The notes under the pieces: model-generated
Seen by the model: only the letters and a program-made list of their open reading frames with translations
Databases searched by the model: none
What the model was told of the DNA's origin: nothing
In this document: positions 25,566-34,223 of the stretch, piece by piece
How the letters are laid out: each line of letters starts with the position of its first letter
Position numbering within the stretch: position 1 is the first letter of the stretch
Program-made: the position numbers and the translations under genes
DNA from: an uncultured Acidobacteriaceae bacterium
Lineage (GTDB): Bacteria; Acidobacteriota; Terriglobia; Terriglobales; Acidobacteriaceae
Length of the DNA stretch: 36,848 nt
Assembly (NCBI GenBank): GCA_903828675.1
Contig: CAIKND010000196.1
Coordinates: 1-36,848 of the forward strand
Direction of reading: 5' to 3'

Positions 25566-25678
25566 TATCACGAGTCTCGCGGGTCAATCGTGGCGGATCG
25601 CAAGCCGCGGAGACAGAGTCTGTGACGCATGATTAGAATAGGGACGCCGCCACAGCAGCTTCAGCATGGCCCCCGGCG

Positions 25679-26452
25679 ATGGAGATGCAGACAAAATTTA
25701 TGCTTAACTTCGACGCGCGGCGGCAGCTTCCCATTCTGTTGCTGATTGACGACGACATGGTCAGCCGTGAGGTGACAGCGACGGTGCTTACCATGAATGG
25801 CTACACCGTTCACACCGCTTCGGACGGAACTGCGTCTCTGGAATTGTTGGAAAGCCATGAGTGCGTGCCAGACGCGATCCTTATGGACGCGCAGATGCCC
25901 GGTCTCACCGGAACTGCACTGATCGCGGAACTGCGCAAACGCAGCAAGGCAAAGGTGTACGTGATCAGCGCCAGCAATCCGTTGGATGAGGTAGTTGCTG
26001 CGGGCGACGGTTTTCTACTCAAGCCGTTTGACGCCGACGCGCTCGGCAAACTGTTTAAAGGGTACAGAGCTCCAGCCACACCCTCCCTGCTAGACCCCGA
26101 TGCTCCAGTGATCAGCCCTGAGACGCTGGCTCAGTTCCGCGCCATGATGCCCGAGGCCGCGGTGCGGGAGATCTACACAGCTGTCGTAGCAGACCTATCT
26201 AAACGGATGCAGGCGCTGGAAGTAGCCATCGCCACAGGCGACACTGCGGAGATCCGACGCATCGGGCACGCCATCAAGGGCGGTTGCGGCATGGCGGGCG
26301 CGGTACAGGCTGCGCGTATTGGCGCATTATTTGAGGATGCGACTCTCGCATCCGATGGTAACCAGTTGAATAACAGCATACGTTTACTCCACGATTTGCG
26401 CGCCTCCGCGCGGAACCTGGAGCGTATGCTGGAGGTTGAATTATCGGCCTGA
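25679..26452 (+). CDS. Receiver-HPt phosphorelay protein
   Basis: A 257-residue two-domain signalling protein. The receiver (~residues 18-128) has the acidic cluster DDD (24-26), phospho-acceptor D70 (LMDAQMPG) and K115 (LLKPF). The HPt domain (~150-255) has the phosphorylatable H197 in GHAIKGGCG. It has no kinase and no output domain, so it probably passes phosphate between an unseen histidine kinase and a downstream regulator. The NarL-type regulator 31 bases downstream is the natural partner. Several in-frame ATGs (25679, 25685, 25700) exist; the first was used and the exact start is uncertain. Confidence 0.88.
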   Translation: MEMQTKFMLNFDARRQLPILLLIDDDMVSREVTATVLTMNGYTVHTASDGTASLELLESHECVPDAILMDAQMPGLTGTALIAELRKRSKAKVYVISASNPLDEVVAAGDGFLLKPFDADALGKLFKGYRAPATPSLLDPDAPVISPETLAQFRAMMPEAAVREIYTAVVADLSKRMQALEVAIATGDTAEIRRIGHAIKGGCGMAGAVQAARIGALFEDATLASDGNQLNNSIRLLHDLRASARNLERMLEVELSA

Positions 26453-26483
26453 GATACCTGGGGCTCTGGAGGCTACTGCTCTA

Positions 26484-27146
26484 ATGGAACGCCCGATTCG
26501 AATCGTGCTGGCAGACGACCACCCCGTGGTCCGCATAGGTGTGCGTAACATGCTTGTCGCAAGCGACGGCTTTGATGTTGTAGGCGAAGCTTCAGACGGC
26601 GACGAGGCCATTACCCAGACACTGGAATTGCAGCCTGACATTCTTCTGCTTGACGTACAGATGCCACGTTTGCCGGGCCTTGAGGCTATGCGCGCCATCA
26701 TGAACGGCACCGCAACAGTGAAGATTCTCCTGCTCACGTCTACTATCACCACGCAGCAAATTATCGAGGCCCTGCAGATTGGGGCGCGCGGTATCGTCCT
26801 CAAGGACGCTCTTGCAAGCCATTTGCAGACAGCCATCCGCACCGTCGCAAACGGCGACTACTGGATCGGCGGCAAACGAGTGGTGAACCTTGTTTCCGCA
26901 CTCCATGATCTGATGCAGCAGGCTGCCGTGCCACAGCACAAGACCTACGGACTCACACCCCGCGAGCTTGAAGTAGTGGGCTGTATCGTCGAAGGCTGCA
27001 GTAACCGGGACATCGCCAAGCAGTTCTCGCTCAGCGAGGAAACCGTCAAGCGGCACCTGTCCAACATCTTCGACAAGACCGGCGTGTCGACGCGCCTGGA
27101 ACTTGCGCTATTCGCCATTGCTCACCAACTGGTGGCGCCGCAGTAG
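26484..27146 (+). CDS. NarL/FixJ-family response regulator
   Basis: A 220-residue DNA-binding regulator. The receiver has D11/D12, phospho-acceptor D57 (LLLDVQMPRLPG) and the conserved Lys (IVLKDA). The C-terminal LuxR-type helix-turn-helix begins LTPRELEVVGCIVEG and has the recognition helix region LSEETVKRHLSNIFDKTGV. The ATG at 26484 starts the standard receiver N terminus (RPIRIVLADDHPVVR) with GGAGG 11 bases upstream. The frame could also open at a TTG at 26436, overlapping the upstream gene, but that lacks a usable ribosome site. Likely in an operon with the REC-HPt gene. Targets unknown; the neighbouring amino-sugar genes are candidates. Confidence 0.92.
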   Translation: MERPIRIVLADDHPVVRIGVRNMLVASDGFDVVGEASDGDEAITQTLELQPDILLLDVQMPRLPGLEAMRAIMNGTATVKILLLTSTITTQQIIEALQIGARGIVLKDALASHLQTAIRTVANGDYWIGGKRVVNLVSALHDLMQQAAVPQHKTYGLTPRELEVVGCIVEGCSNRDIAKQFSLSEETVKRHLSNIFDKTGVSTRLELALFAIAHQLVAPQ

Positions 27147-27245
27147 AGTAGTTTCCGTTTGAAATTCCAGAGGATTTTTCGCCGGGACTCAACGGCCTGC
27201 AGATCTCTTTTGCTCGGGGCAACGTGGAGCCTCAGTTGCGCAATA

Positions 27246-28361
27246 CTACTTCTCCACGACGGCCTTCGAGAGGTTGCGCGGCCTGTCCACATCTACACCG
27301 TGCTCAAGCGCCATGAAGTACGAGAACATCTGCAGCGGGACCACTTCCAGTAAGGGCAGCAAGTACTCTGACGCCAGCGGTATGCGTACGCAGTAGCTCG
27401 CGAGCGCCGCTATCTCGACGTCGTCCGCGTTGGCTAATGCGATGACCTTTGCGCCCTGTGCCTTCATGTCGCGCAGCAGTTGCAGCGTTTTTTCGTAGCG
27501 AACAACCGAGGCCTCAAGTGCGCGGTCAACCGTGGCCAGCACCACCAAGGGCACGCTGTCACTGACCAGCGCATTGGGGCCATGTTTCAGTTCGCCCACC
27601 GGATAACCCTCGGCGTGGATGTACGAGGCTTCCTTCAGCTTTAGGGCGCCTTCGCGCGCGATGGCGTAGTGGATGCCGCGGCCGAGATAGAGAAACGTCG
27701 CAGCGGATTTGAACTTCGCGGCGAGGGTTGCCACCTGCTCGCGCCAGCCGTCCAGTTCAGTTTCAATCTTGGGGGGTACGGCCAGCAACTCTTCCACGTG
27801 CTTCGTCAGCGTCGCGGAATCCATGCGGCACAGCCGCACGCCTTCATAGAGCGCCAGAAGATAAAGCACCGCCAACTGGCAGGTGAAACTCTTGGTAGCC
27901 GGAATCGCCCTTTCGACGCCTGCCGCCAGCGGCATTGAAACATCGGCCAGATGCGCCATGGTGGAACTGGCGTGGTTGGTGATCGCAAGGGTTCGCTGCC
28001 CTCGCCGCCGCGCTTCTCCCAAGGCCGCGAGCGTGTCGGAGGTCTCGCCGGATTGCGAAAGCACCAGAACGCTGGGATGGCGCAGGTCCAATCCGCCTCG
28101 GCAACTGTATTCGCTCGCATACTCCACATCGACGGCCAATCCGCACATATCTTCGAGCAGAATTTCGGCGTAAAGGCCTGAATGGCGGCTGGAGCCGCTT
28201 GCGGCAATCAGGATTTCGCCAGCCGGGTTAGGCCAGTCCGCCAGCATTGCGGCGACCTCGGGCTTCAGGCCCTTGCCAGACAGGTAGAGAGCAAGTGTAC
28301 GGCTGAGCGCCTTGGGCTGTTCGTAGATCTCGCGTAACATCTCATGATCAAAACCAGACAT
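27246..28361 (-). CDS. GlmS-like double-SIS sugar isomerase/deaminase lacking the glutaminase domain
   Basis: A 371-residue protein matching the C-terminal isomerase half of glucosamine-6-phosphate synthase. It has HEMLREIYEQPKAL at the N terminus, a first SIS domain with ASGSSRHSG and LVLSQSGETSDTLAAL, a second SIS domain with YLGRGIHYAIAREGALKLKE, the active-site stretch EGYPVGELKHGPNAL, and the C-terminal DVDRPRNLSKAV with the ring-opening Lys. The N-terminal glutamine amidotransferase (about 240 residues) is absent. Such proteins usually act as ammonia-releasing glucosamine-6-phosphate deaminases (NagB-II/AgaS-like) rather than GlcN6P synthases. The GH20 and sugar porter nearby support amino-sugar breakdown. 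ATG at 28361 chosen; a GTG at 28367 is possible. Convergent with the NarL-type gene. Confidence 0.88.
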   Translation of the reverse strand: MSGFDHEMLREIYEQPKALSRTLALYLSGKGLKPEVAAMLADWPNPAGEILIAASGSSRHSGLYAEILLEDMCGLAVDVEYASEYSCRGGLDLRHPSVLVLSQSGETSDTLAALGEARRRGQRTLAITNHASSTMAHLADVSMPLAAGVERAIPATKSFTCQLAVLYLLALYEGVRLCRMDSATLTKHVEELLAVPPKIETELDGWREQVATLAAKFKSAATFLYLGRGIHYAIAREGALKLKEASYIHAEGYPVGELKHGPNALVSDSVPLVVLATVDRALEASVVRYEKTLQLLRDMKAQGAKVIALANADDVEIAALASYCVRIPLASEYLLPLLEVVPLQMFSYFMALEHGVDVDRPRNLSKAVVEK

Positions 28362-28733
28362 TTTCACTATCCAGGCACCAGCCCCTTGCGGGCGAAATTA
28401 GCTTTCAAATATGATCATAACTCGCGCATTTGATCAACTTATTGAACGAATCTATCAGGGCCAACGCATATAAGTTGCTATATGCCGTAGGAATGCAGAT
28501 GGGCGACAAGGGGATTTGGAAAATCCCCTGAAGTATTTTGCAGAGTTGCGCTATCCACGCGTTGACAGGTGAGCCCTGCCTTTATCTGTCCCGCCAGCGA
28601 GATTCAAACGCTGATTACAAGCTCGTACGCGCCCGAAGAGGCTCTCGCTTCTTTTGAGCAGCAGGGGATCAGAGTCCTTCGCGTATAAGAAGCGCCTACA
28701 TTGAATCCGTGCAATATGAGCCTGTTCAGGCTC
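28362..28733. other. Intergenic region with palindromes upstream of the GlmS-like gene
   Basis: No gene is convincingly supported. It holds two perfect palindromes, TATGATCATA (28410-28419) and TTGATCAA (28430-28437), about 19 bases apart centre to centre and about 50-75 bases upstream of the GlmS-like start, so possible operator half-sites. A perfect 8-bp hairpin, GGGGATTT with AAATCCCC (28510-28528, 3-nt loop), lies further up. The rest shows no clear signal. Confidence 0.4.
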
Positions 28734-29309
28734 CTACCGGATTTCCAGCTCAGCGAACGCAGCTCTCATGCGCTTCCAGGTGGTTTCCAGGTCTTCAGGC
28801 AGGACCCGGGTTTCGCCGATGGTGGTCATGAAGTTGGTGTCGCCGGTCCACCGGGGCATGGCGTGAAGATGGATGTGCCCCGCAACCCCAGCGCCTGCGG
28901 CTTGGCCGACATTCATGCCGAAATTAAAACCTTGGGGGGTGTATATGCGCTGCAGGGCCTGCTCGGTGCGCTGGGCCAAGTCGATGAGTTCATGGGCGGC
29001 TTCTGTGGGGAGTGCAGCGAGGCGGTCGAGATGGGCAAAAGGCATGACCATGACGTGGCCGGAGGTGTAGGGGAAAGCGTTGAGGCAGATGAAGCAGTGC
29101 TTTCCGCGAAGAATGAGGCCCCCTGCCTCTTCGGCCTCCGCGGAACTCTTTCCGTTGGCGATAGCGAAGTCGATGGAGGCGATGAGGTTGCAGAAGACGC
29201 AGCCAAGATCACCGGGCCAGGCGCTAAGGCTTGCGGGGACGCCGGGGCGCACCGAAGTGTCCGCCGTCGAGACGTAGGCAAAGCGCCAGGGAGTCCAGAA
29301 GTGATCCAT
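28734..29309 (-). CDS. HIT-family nucleotide hydrolase/transferase
   Basis: A 191-residue histidine-triad protein. The catalytic motif H-x-H-x-H is in GHIHLHAMPRW, and the N-terminal MDHFWTPWRFAYV is typical of the Ap4A phosphorylase-like HIT branch. CVFC near residue 40 may help bind a metal. HIT proteins cleave phosphoanhydride or phosphoramidate bonds of adenine dinucleotides or nucleotidyl conjugates; the exact substrate is unknown. The start at 29309 (MDHFW) matches the usual family start; four upstream in-frame residues were dropped. Monocistronic and divergent from rpsA. Confidence 0.9.
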   Translation of the reverse strand: MDHFWTPWRFAYVSTADTSVRPGVPASLSAWPGDLGCVFCNLIASIDFAIANGKSSAEAEEAGGLILRGKHCFICLNAFPYTSGHVMVMPFAHLDRLAALPTEAAHELIDLAQRTEQALQRIYTPQGFNFGMNVGQAAGAGVAGHIHLHAMPRWTGDTNFMTTIGETRVLPEDLETTWKRMRAAFAELEIR

Positions 29310-29418
29310 TATTGGGGGCACCGTCCAAAACAGTATAGAAGGGTAGGCAGGAAGCCGCTGTCTGCGTGAATTTCCCTCTACAATGCGGGATTAAGAGCAG
29401 CGTCCCCCAACAGTTTGA

Positions 29419-29448
29419 TTGACCTTTGAACATAGAGGTTGGTACACT
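29419..29448 (+). promoter_or_regulatory. Candidate promoter of rpsA
   Basis: TTGACC (29419-29424, five of six -35 positions) and TACACT (29443-29448, four of six -10 positions) with an 18-base spacer, about 275 bases before the rpsA ATG. Confidence 0.55.
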
Positions 29449-29723
29449 CGTGAGCGTAGCTTCCTGCGCGGATTCCAGCAGTGAGTTGCGGCCGCCCTCC
29501 AGCCAGCCGTTGCCCGCCGGGTGTTTCCCAAGGAGAACCTTCGTAGTTTTGACTCCAGTTTTGAACTGGGAAGGTGTCTTTCTGGAAAATGCTGTCGGTA
29601 GTTTAAGGCGCGACGAAAGGGAATTGGCCTTACGGCATCTCCGGTTGCGGCAATCGCAGCGCGGAAGCCACCCGCGGCTGGTATCGATGACCGAGGGAGC
29701 AAGGAATTCCGGAGTTGGCAGCA
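29449..29723 (+). other. Long 5' leader of rpsA
   Basis: About 270 bases lie between the candidate promoter and the rpsA start with no credible gene. The stretch holds a 6-bp hairpin, CCAGTT (29555-29560) with AACTGG (29564-29569), and a small AAGG-AGAA-CCTT hairpin at 29530-29541. S1 represses its own mRNA in enterobacteria through leader structure, so an autoregulatory leader is plausible here but not shown. Confidence 0.4.
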
Positions 29724-31823
29724 ATGGCAAACGTCCTCAATCCCGAACCCGAGAGTATAACCCTGAACACCGAATTGGAAACCCCTACCCTAGAGCCTGC
29801 GACGGAGCTTGAGCAGCCGTCGTACGAATCCACGTCCACCCCTGAGACCGCCGAAGTAGTCGAAGTACCCGCGCTGGACGCCGATGCCACAACCGAGCCT
29901 GTAGTTGAGGCCGTACCCGTAGAGGCAGCCACGCAAGTGGATGCCGTAGCGGAGGCCGCGCCAGAAGTGGAGATTGTACCGGAAGTCGTGGTCCAATCCG
30001 AGCCGGCTGCCGAGGTCGAAGCAGAGATTGCCGTTCCGGCGGAAGCATCGCCTGAAGCGGCAGCCATACCTGAAGCCGCACCTGTTGCGCAGGTTCCGGT
30101 TCACGAGAAGGCCCCCGAACACGGACTCGAGTCCATGGACGACTTCTCAGCCGCGCTGGCGGCGTTTGAACGGGAGCAAGCCGCTGAGGCTGCAGCCGTG
30201 GAAGCCTATGGAGACAAGGTTGTCTCCGGCACCGTGGTGAAGCAGACGGAAAAGCACCTGGTGATCGATGTAGGCCTGAAGTCCGAAGGGCTGGTGCCCA
30301 TCGAGCAGGTTCTGGATCACACCGGAGCGGTGAAATTCCAGGCAGGCGACGTAATCGAGGTGGTGATCGAGCGCGAGGAGCCGGAAGGCGGCTACCTTGT
30401 GAGCTTCGAGAAGGCACAGCGGCTGCGTGTATGGGACGTGATTGAGAAGGCAGCGAATGACAAGACGCCAGTGATCGGCACGGTAGTGAGCCGCGTCAAG
30501 GGCGGGTTGACGGTGGACATCGGGCTGAAGGCGTTTTTGCCGGGCTCGCAGCTTGAGATTCGCCCTGTCCGCAACCTTGACGGATACCTGGGCCAGCAAA
30601 TCGAGGTCCGGGTCATAAAGCTGAACAAGAAGCGCGGCAATGTGGTGGTGAGTCGCAAGGAACTGCTGGAAGAAGAGCAGAACGCCAAGCGCTCGACCAC
30701 GCTGGAGCATCTGGGCGAGGACGCCGTGCTTACGGGCACAGTCAAGAATCTCACCGACTACGGCGCGTTTGTTGACCTTGGCGGGATCGACGGCCTGCTG
30801 CACATTACCGACATGAGCTGGGGACGTTTGACGCATCCCCGCGACCTGGTCAATGTTGGCGACGAGATCCAGGTAAAGGTACTCAAGTTCGACAAGGACA
30901 AGCAGCGCGTATCTCTGGGCTTCAAGCAGCTGACGCCCGATCCGTGGCTGGACGCAACCGAGCGTTATCCGGTGGGCGCGCATGTAAAGGGCCGCGTACT
31001 TTCGGTGACCGATTACGGCGCGTTTGTGGAGCTGGAACAGGGCATCGAAGGCTTGGTTCACCTGTCGGAAATGACTTGGTCGAAGCGGCTGAAGCATCCG
31101 TCGAAGCTGGTAAAGCCGGGTGACGAAGTCGAGACCGTTGTGCTGAGCGTGAATCCGGCGGATCGCCGTATTTCTCTGGGTATGAAGCAACTGCTGGATA
31201 ATCCGTGGGAGAATCTGACGGAGAAATATCCGGCCGGTGCCATCGTCGAGGGCCGCGTTCGCAACCTGACCGACTTTGGCGCCTTCATCGAAATCGAAGA
31301 CGGCATCGACGGACTGGTTCACGTATCGAACCTGAGCTGGACCAAGCGCGTGAAGCATCCTTCAGAAGTCGTGAAAAAGGGTGAAAAGGTGAAGGCCGTG
31401 GTTCTGGGCGTTGAGCCGCAGAATCGCCGGTTGAGCCTGGGCATCAAGCAACTGCAGCCTGACGTGTGGGAGAGCTTCTTTGCCCAGCATCGCGTGGGCG
31501 ACGTTGTCCACGGGAAGGTGCTGCGCACGGCGCAATTCGGCGCGTTTGTCGAGATCGCGGAGGGCGTGGAAGGTTTGTGCCACATCTCCGAGGCAGGCGA
31601 CGAGGGCGGCGGATCGAAGCTGGAAACGGGTCTTGAGCACGAGTTCAAGATCATCAAGATCAACGTCGAAGAGAAGAAGGTGGGCCTGAGCCTGCGCGCA
31701 GTGGGTCAAGAGGCCAGCCGTGCACAGGTGGAGAACTACAAGGCGGATGCGCACAAGCATCCGGTCTCCAGCTCGACGACGACACTTGGCGATCTGATTA
31801 ACTGGCGCAAGGGCGAGCGGTAG
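29724..31823 (+). CDS. rpsA: Ribosomal protein S1 with long acidic N-terminal extension
   Basis: A 699-residue S1 protein that helps the 30S subunit bind and unfold mRNA. Six S1 RNA-binding domains are visible (about residues 165-230, 249-312, 333-401, 418-487, 504-573 and 591-658). The central ones repeat a clear pattern such as LTDYGAFVDLGGIDGLLHI and VTDYGAFVELEQGIEGLVHL. E. coli S1 has 557 residues; the extra length is mainly the first ~140 residues, a Glu/Ala/Pro/Val-rich stretch with almost no basic residues and probably unfolded. The ATG at 29724 has GGAG 9 bases upstream; a TTG at 29715 is in frame but overlaps that site. It ends at a very strong terminator. Confidence 0.95.
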   Translation: MANVLNPEPESITLNTELETPTLEPATELEQPSYESTSTPETAEVVEVPALDADATTEPVVEAVPVEAATQVDAVAEAAPEVEIVPEVVVQSEPAAEVEAEIAVPAEASPEAAAIPEAAPVAQVPVHEKAPEHGLESMDDFSAALAAFEREQAAEAAAVEAYGDKVVSGTVVKQTEKHLVIDVGLKSEGLVPIEQVLDHTGAVKFQAGDVIEVVIEREEPEGGYLVSFEKAQRLRVWDVIEKAANDKTPVIGTVVSRVKGGLTVDIGLKAFLPGSQLEIRPVRNLDGYLGQQIEVRVIKLNKKRGNVVVSRKELLEEEQNAKRSTTLEHLGEDAVLTGTVKNLTDYGAFVDLGGIDGLLHITDMSWGRLTHPRDLVNVGDEIQVKVLKFDKDKQRVSLGFKQLTPDPWLDATERYPVGAHVKGRVLSVTDYGAFVELEQGIEGLVHLSEMTWSKRLKHPSKLVKPGDEVETVVLSVNPADRRISLGMKQLLDNPWENLTEKYPAGAIVEGRVRNLTDFGAFIEIEDGIDGLVHVSNLSWTKRVKHPSEVVKKGEKVKAVVLGVEPQNRRLSLGIKQLQPDVWESFFAQHRVGDVVHGKVLRTAQFGAFVEIAEGVEGLCHISEAGDEGGGSKLETGLEHEFKIIKINVEEKKVGLSLRAVGQEASRAQVENYKADAHKHPVSSSTTTLGDLINWRKGER

Positions 31824-31836
31824 ACAGCTTTCTCTC

Positions 31837-31888
31837 AAGCAGAACGCAAAACGGCCACCCCGAAGGGTGGCCGTTTTGCGTTCTGCTT
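31837..31888. terminator. Bidirectional intrinsic terminator (24-bp perfect stem)
   Basis: A perfect 24-bp inverted repeat with a CGAA tetraloop (31861-31864). The core is AAAA, the G+C-rich CGGCCACCC, the loop, the complement and TTTT, so it works as an A-tract/hairpin/U-tract terminator on both strands. It lies between convergent rpsA and the MFS gene. Confidence 0.93.
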
Positions 31889-31941
31889 CGGTTGAGGAGT
31901 ATTGCGCCGTTTCGCTTTGTTCTGCGGTTCCCGGCGGGAGA

Positions 31942-33147
31942 TCAGTCTTCTTGAATTTGGCGCAGTACGATGACGATGCCCAGCGCGCCGAGTACGCTAA
32001 TCAAACCAAAGAGAAAGACACTGGCATAGCCGTAGGCTCCAATGACGGCGCCGGCCAAAGGGCCGGTGAGGAAGAAGGAGACGTCGGCAAAGGCGGTGTA
32101 AACGCCCAGCGCGGTGCCGCGATTGTTTTCCGGGACTCGTTTGACGGCTTCAACCCCGATGGCGGGAAAGACAAGTGAGAAGCCGAATCCGCTCAGGGCC
32201 GCACCGGCAATGGCCATCCACGGCGCATGCGCTTGCCATAGCAGGAGCATGCCCAGGGATTCGACTGAGAGGCAGATCATGGCCATGGGAAATCCGCCGA
32301 AGCGGTTGATGGTGGAAATGAAAAGCAGGCGGGCGACGATGAAGGCCACACCGAACGCGGTGAGGCAGAGAGCCGCATTGTTCCAGTGCCGGCTGGCATA
32401 AAAAAGCGTGACGAAGGTGGCGAGTACGCTGTAACAGACTCCGCCGAGAGCCAGCCCCATGCCGTGCGGAGCAACACGGCCAAGGACATGGCTGAAAGGG
32501 AGGTGTTCGCCGGGAGTGACCGGGACAGGGCTTTTCCGGTAGGCCAAGACGAGGCTTACGGTTCCGACGAGCATGGTGAGGAAGCCGATGGAAGCCAGAC
32601 CCCATTGCTGGTCGAGGATGACGCCGAGCGGCGCACCGAGCGCCATGGCTCCGTAGGTGCTGATGCCGTTGAAGGAGATGACTTTGGCGGTGCTGTCCTG
32701 TCCGGCGCTGGTGATGCCCCAAAGAGTGGAGCCTGTGGAGCCGAGACTTTCTCCGATGCCGAGCACGAGACGGCTAAGAATAAGAACAATGAAGCTAAGC
32801 CAGTGGGTGCTGTGCAGGACGGCGGCACCTATGAGCAGTCCTCCGCTGGCGGCGCAGGCTCCCATACCCCAGAGGACCGAAACTTTAGCACCGGCGCGGT
32901 CAGAGATTCGACCGGCCCAGGGACGGCTAGCGAGCGTGGCGATGTACTGGATGCTGATGACCAACCCGGCCAGCATCGCGCTGTATCCCATGCGGAGATG
33001 GACATACGGAGGCAGAACGGCGAGAGGCAGGCCGATGGAGAGATAGCAGATGAAAGTGAAATATACGAAGCTGAGAATGTGCCGGGTTCCACCCCTGACG
33101 GCGGCGGAGGTTGGGCCAGAAGCGCTTAGAGTTGCTGTGGAAGACAT
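31942..33147 (-). CDS. MFS transporter (YfcJ/YhhS-like)
   Basis: A 401-residue 12-helix MFS protein. The pattern SIGLPLAVLPPYVHLRMGYS, then ASRPWAGRISDRAGAK (motif A) and GIGESLGSTGSTLWGI, matches the YfcJ/YhhS efflux group. These are annotated as sugar or drug efflux proteins, but substrates are mostly unknown. It stands alone, convergent with rpsA. The 263 bases upstream of its start, up to the ThuA gene stop, contain no other supported gene. Confidence 0.88.
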   Translation of the reverse strand: MSSTATLSASGPTSAAVRGGTRHILSFVYFTFICYLSIGLPLAVLPPYVHLRMGYSAMLAGLVISIQYIATLASRPWAGRISDRAGAKVSVLWGMGACAASGGLLIGAAVLHSTHWLSFIVLILSRLVLGIGESLGSTGSTLWGITSAGQDSTAKVISFNGISTYGAMALGAPLGVILDQQWGLASIGFLTMLVGTVSLVLAYRKSPVPVTPGEHLPFSHVLGRVAPHGMGLALGGVCYSVLATFVTLFYASRHWNNAALCLTAFGVAFIVARLLFISTINRFGGFPMAMICLSVESLGMLLLWQAHAPWMAIAGAALSGFGFSLVFPAIGVEAVKRVPENNRGTALGVYTAFADVSFFLTGPLAGAVIGAYGYASVFLFGLISVLGALGIVIVLRQIQED

Positions 33148-33410
33148 ATATTGGGCGGATTGACCTGATCTTTGTGATAAGTGGTCAGTCCACAGTATAC
33201 CGGAGACGGAGTGCGGCTTGGTTGGGTTCGTTTCTGGAAATCCCGCAATATGCAGACTCTAAAGAAGATTTGGGCCAAATATTCACAAAGGGCGCTCGGG
33301 GAGAAAATCGGCGCACGCCTTGTTCCAGCGAAAGTAGTGGGTGAATCGAGGGGGCGCGCGTGGTATGAGGGGGCCGCTTTAGGTGTTGCGCGGCGGCTTT
33401 TCGGTCATCT

Positions 33411-34223
33411 TCACTCCTTCAATTTCATTGCCCACAAAATGCCTTTCTCGATAATTCCGTAGAGGGTGGGACTCACATAATCCTCCTTGTTATGGCCTAA
33501 GGCGAGATAGAACTCCCGGCCTCCATCAAACTCGTGATACCACGCAAGCGGCAGCATAGTCGGGAAACTGGCAACATCGACCTTCATCTGGTCAGTACCC
33601 ACGAGTTTTGAGCGATCCGTGACCAGAACTGGGCGAATATCGGGATTAAGGTGATCGCTGAAATAGCACTCGTCGGTCCATTCAAACCGTGCGGGAAGAT
33701 TGCGAACTGCGGGAAAACTCGCATCGGCTACCACTACGATGAAAGGCTGCATTTTGGGGTGCGCCGCGAATTTGCCGCCTAGCATCGACCAGTACCACGG
33801 CCAGTCCCGCTCGGAGCCCGAAGCGGAGTGAATGCCGACGAAGCCTCTGCCGGATTCAATGAAATGCTTGAAGGCATCGCGCTGCTCGTTGGTTGAAAAG
33901 GCCTGATCGTTGCTGTTTGAGAAGACGATGACAGCATACTTTTTGAGATTGGACTCGGTGAAGATAGAGGGATCGTCGGAGGCATCGACCGCAAACTGCT
34001 TTTCCGCGCCCATCTTCTTCATGGCATCCACACTGGCGGCAATATTGTCGTGCACGTATCCCTTGCCGTCGGGAGTGTAGTTGCGCGTGTATACCAGGAC
34101 ACGGGGCTGTGCAGTTGCGATCAACGGAACAAGGGACACGAGCGCCACGAGGACAAACTGCAAGGCTGACTTTGGCCTTCTTGAGTGCATCGCCGCGCAG
34201 ATTCGATTCAACAGTTCTTGCAT
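33411..34223 (-). CDS. Secreted ThuA-domain protein
   Basis: A 270-residue exported protein with a ThuA-like glutamine-amidotransferase-fold domain. The N terminus has a basic region and a hydrophobic core (FVLVALVSLVPLIATA) with a likely cleavage before QPRV. The mature part starts RVLVYTRNYTPDGKGYVHDN and includes VGIHSASGSERDWPWYWSML and LAWYHEFDGGREFYLALGHN, both typical of ThuA. The family is linked to trehalose and other sugar use, with no proven reaction for the secreted form. The start at 34223 has GGAG 6 bases upstream; the frame also opens at an upstream TTG (34235). Single gene. Confidence 0.88.
   Translation of the reverse strand: MQELLNRICAAMHSRRPKSALQFVLVALVSLVPLIATAQPRVLVYTRNYTPDGKGYVHDNIAASVDAMKKMGAEKQFAVDASDDPSIFTESNLKKYAVIVFSNSNDQAFSTNEQRDAFKHFIESGRGFVGIHSASGSERDWPWYWSMLGGKFAAHPKMQPFIVVVADASFPAVRNLPARFEWTDECYFSDHLNPDIRPVLVTDRSKLVGTDQMKVDVASFPTMLPLAWYHEFDGGREFYLALGHNKEDYVSPTLYGIIEKGILWAMKLKE

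Noticed and set aside
28569..28688. 39-codon ORF (GTG start) with protein-like tail ITSSYAPEEALASFEQQG
   Set aside because: It looks somewhat protein-like and could be the 3' remnant of a lost gene, but there is no ribosome site, no upstream continuation (TGA at 28563-28565) and no family match, so it was not called.
29426..29812. 128-residue ORF in the rpsA leader
   Set aside because: It overlaps the rpsA start in another frame and has a poor start context; the region is better explained as a leader.
30147..31358. 403-residue ORF antisense to rpsA
   Set aside because: It is a shadow of the highly biased, repeat-containing S1 gene on the other strand, with no ribosome site or recognisable domain.
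33181..33462. 93-residue ORF between the MFS and ThuA genes
   Set aside because: It runs into the ThuA gene on the other strand, has no ribosome site and no recognisable features.
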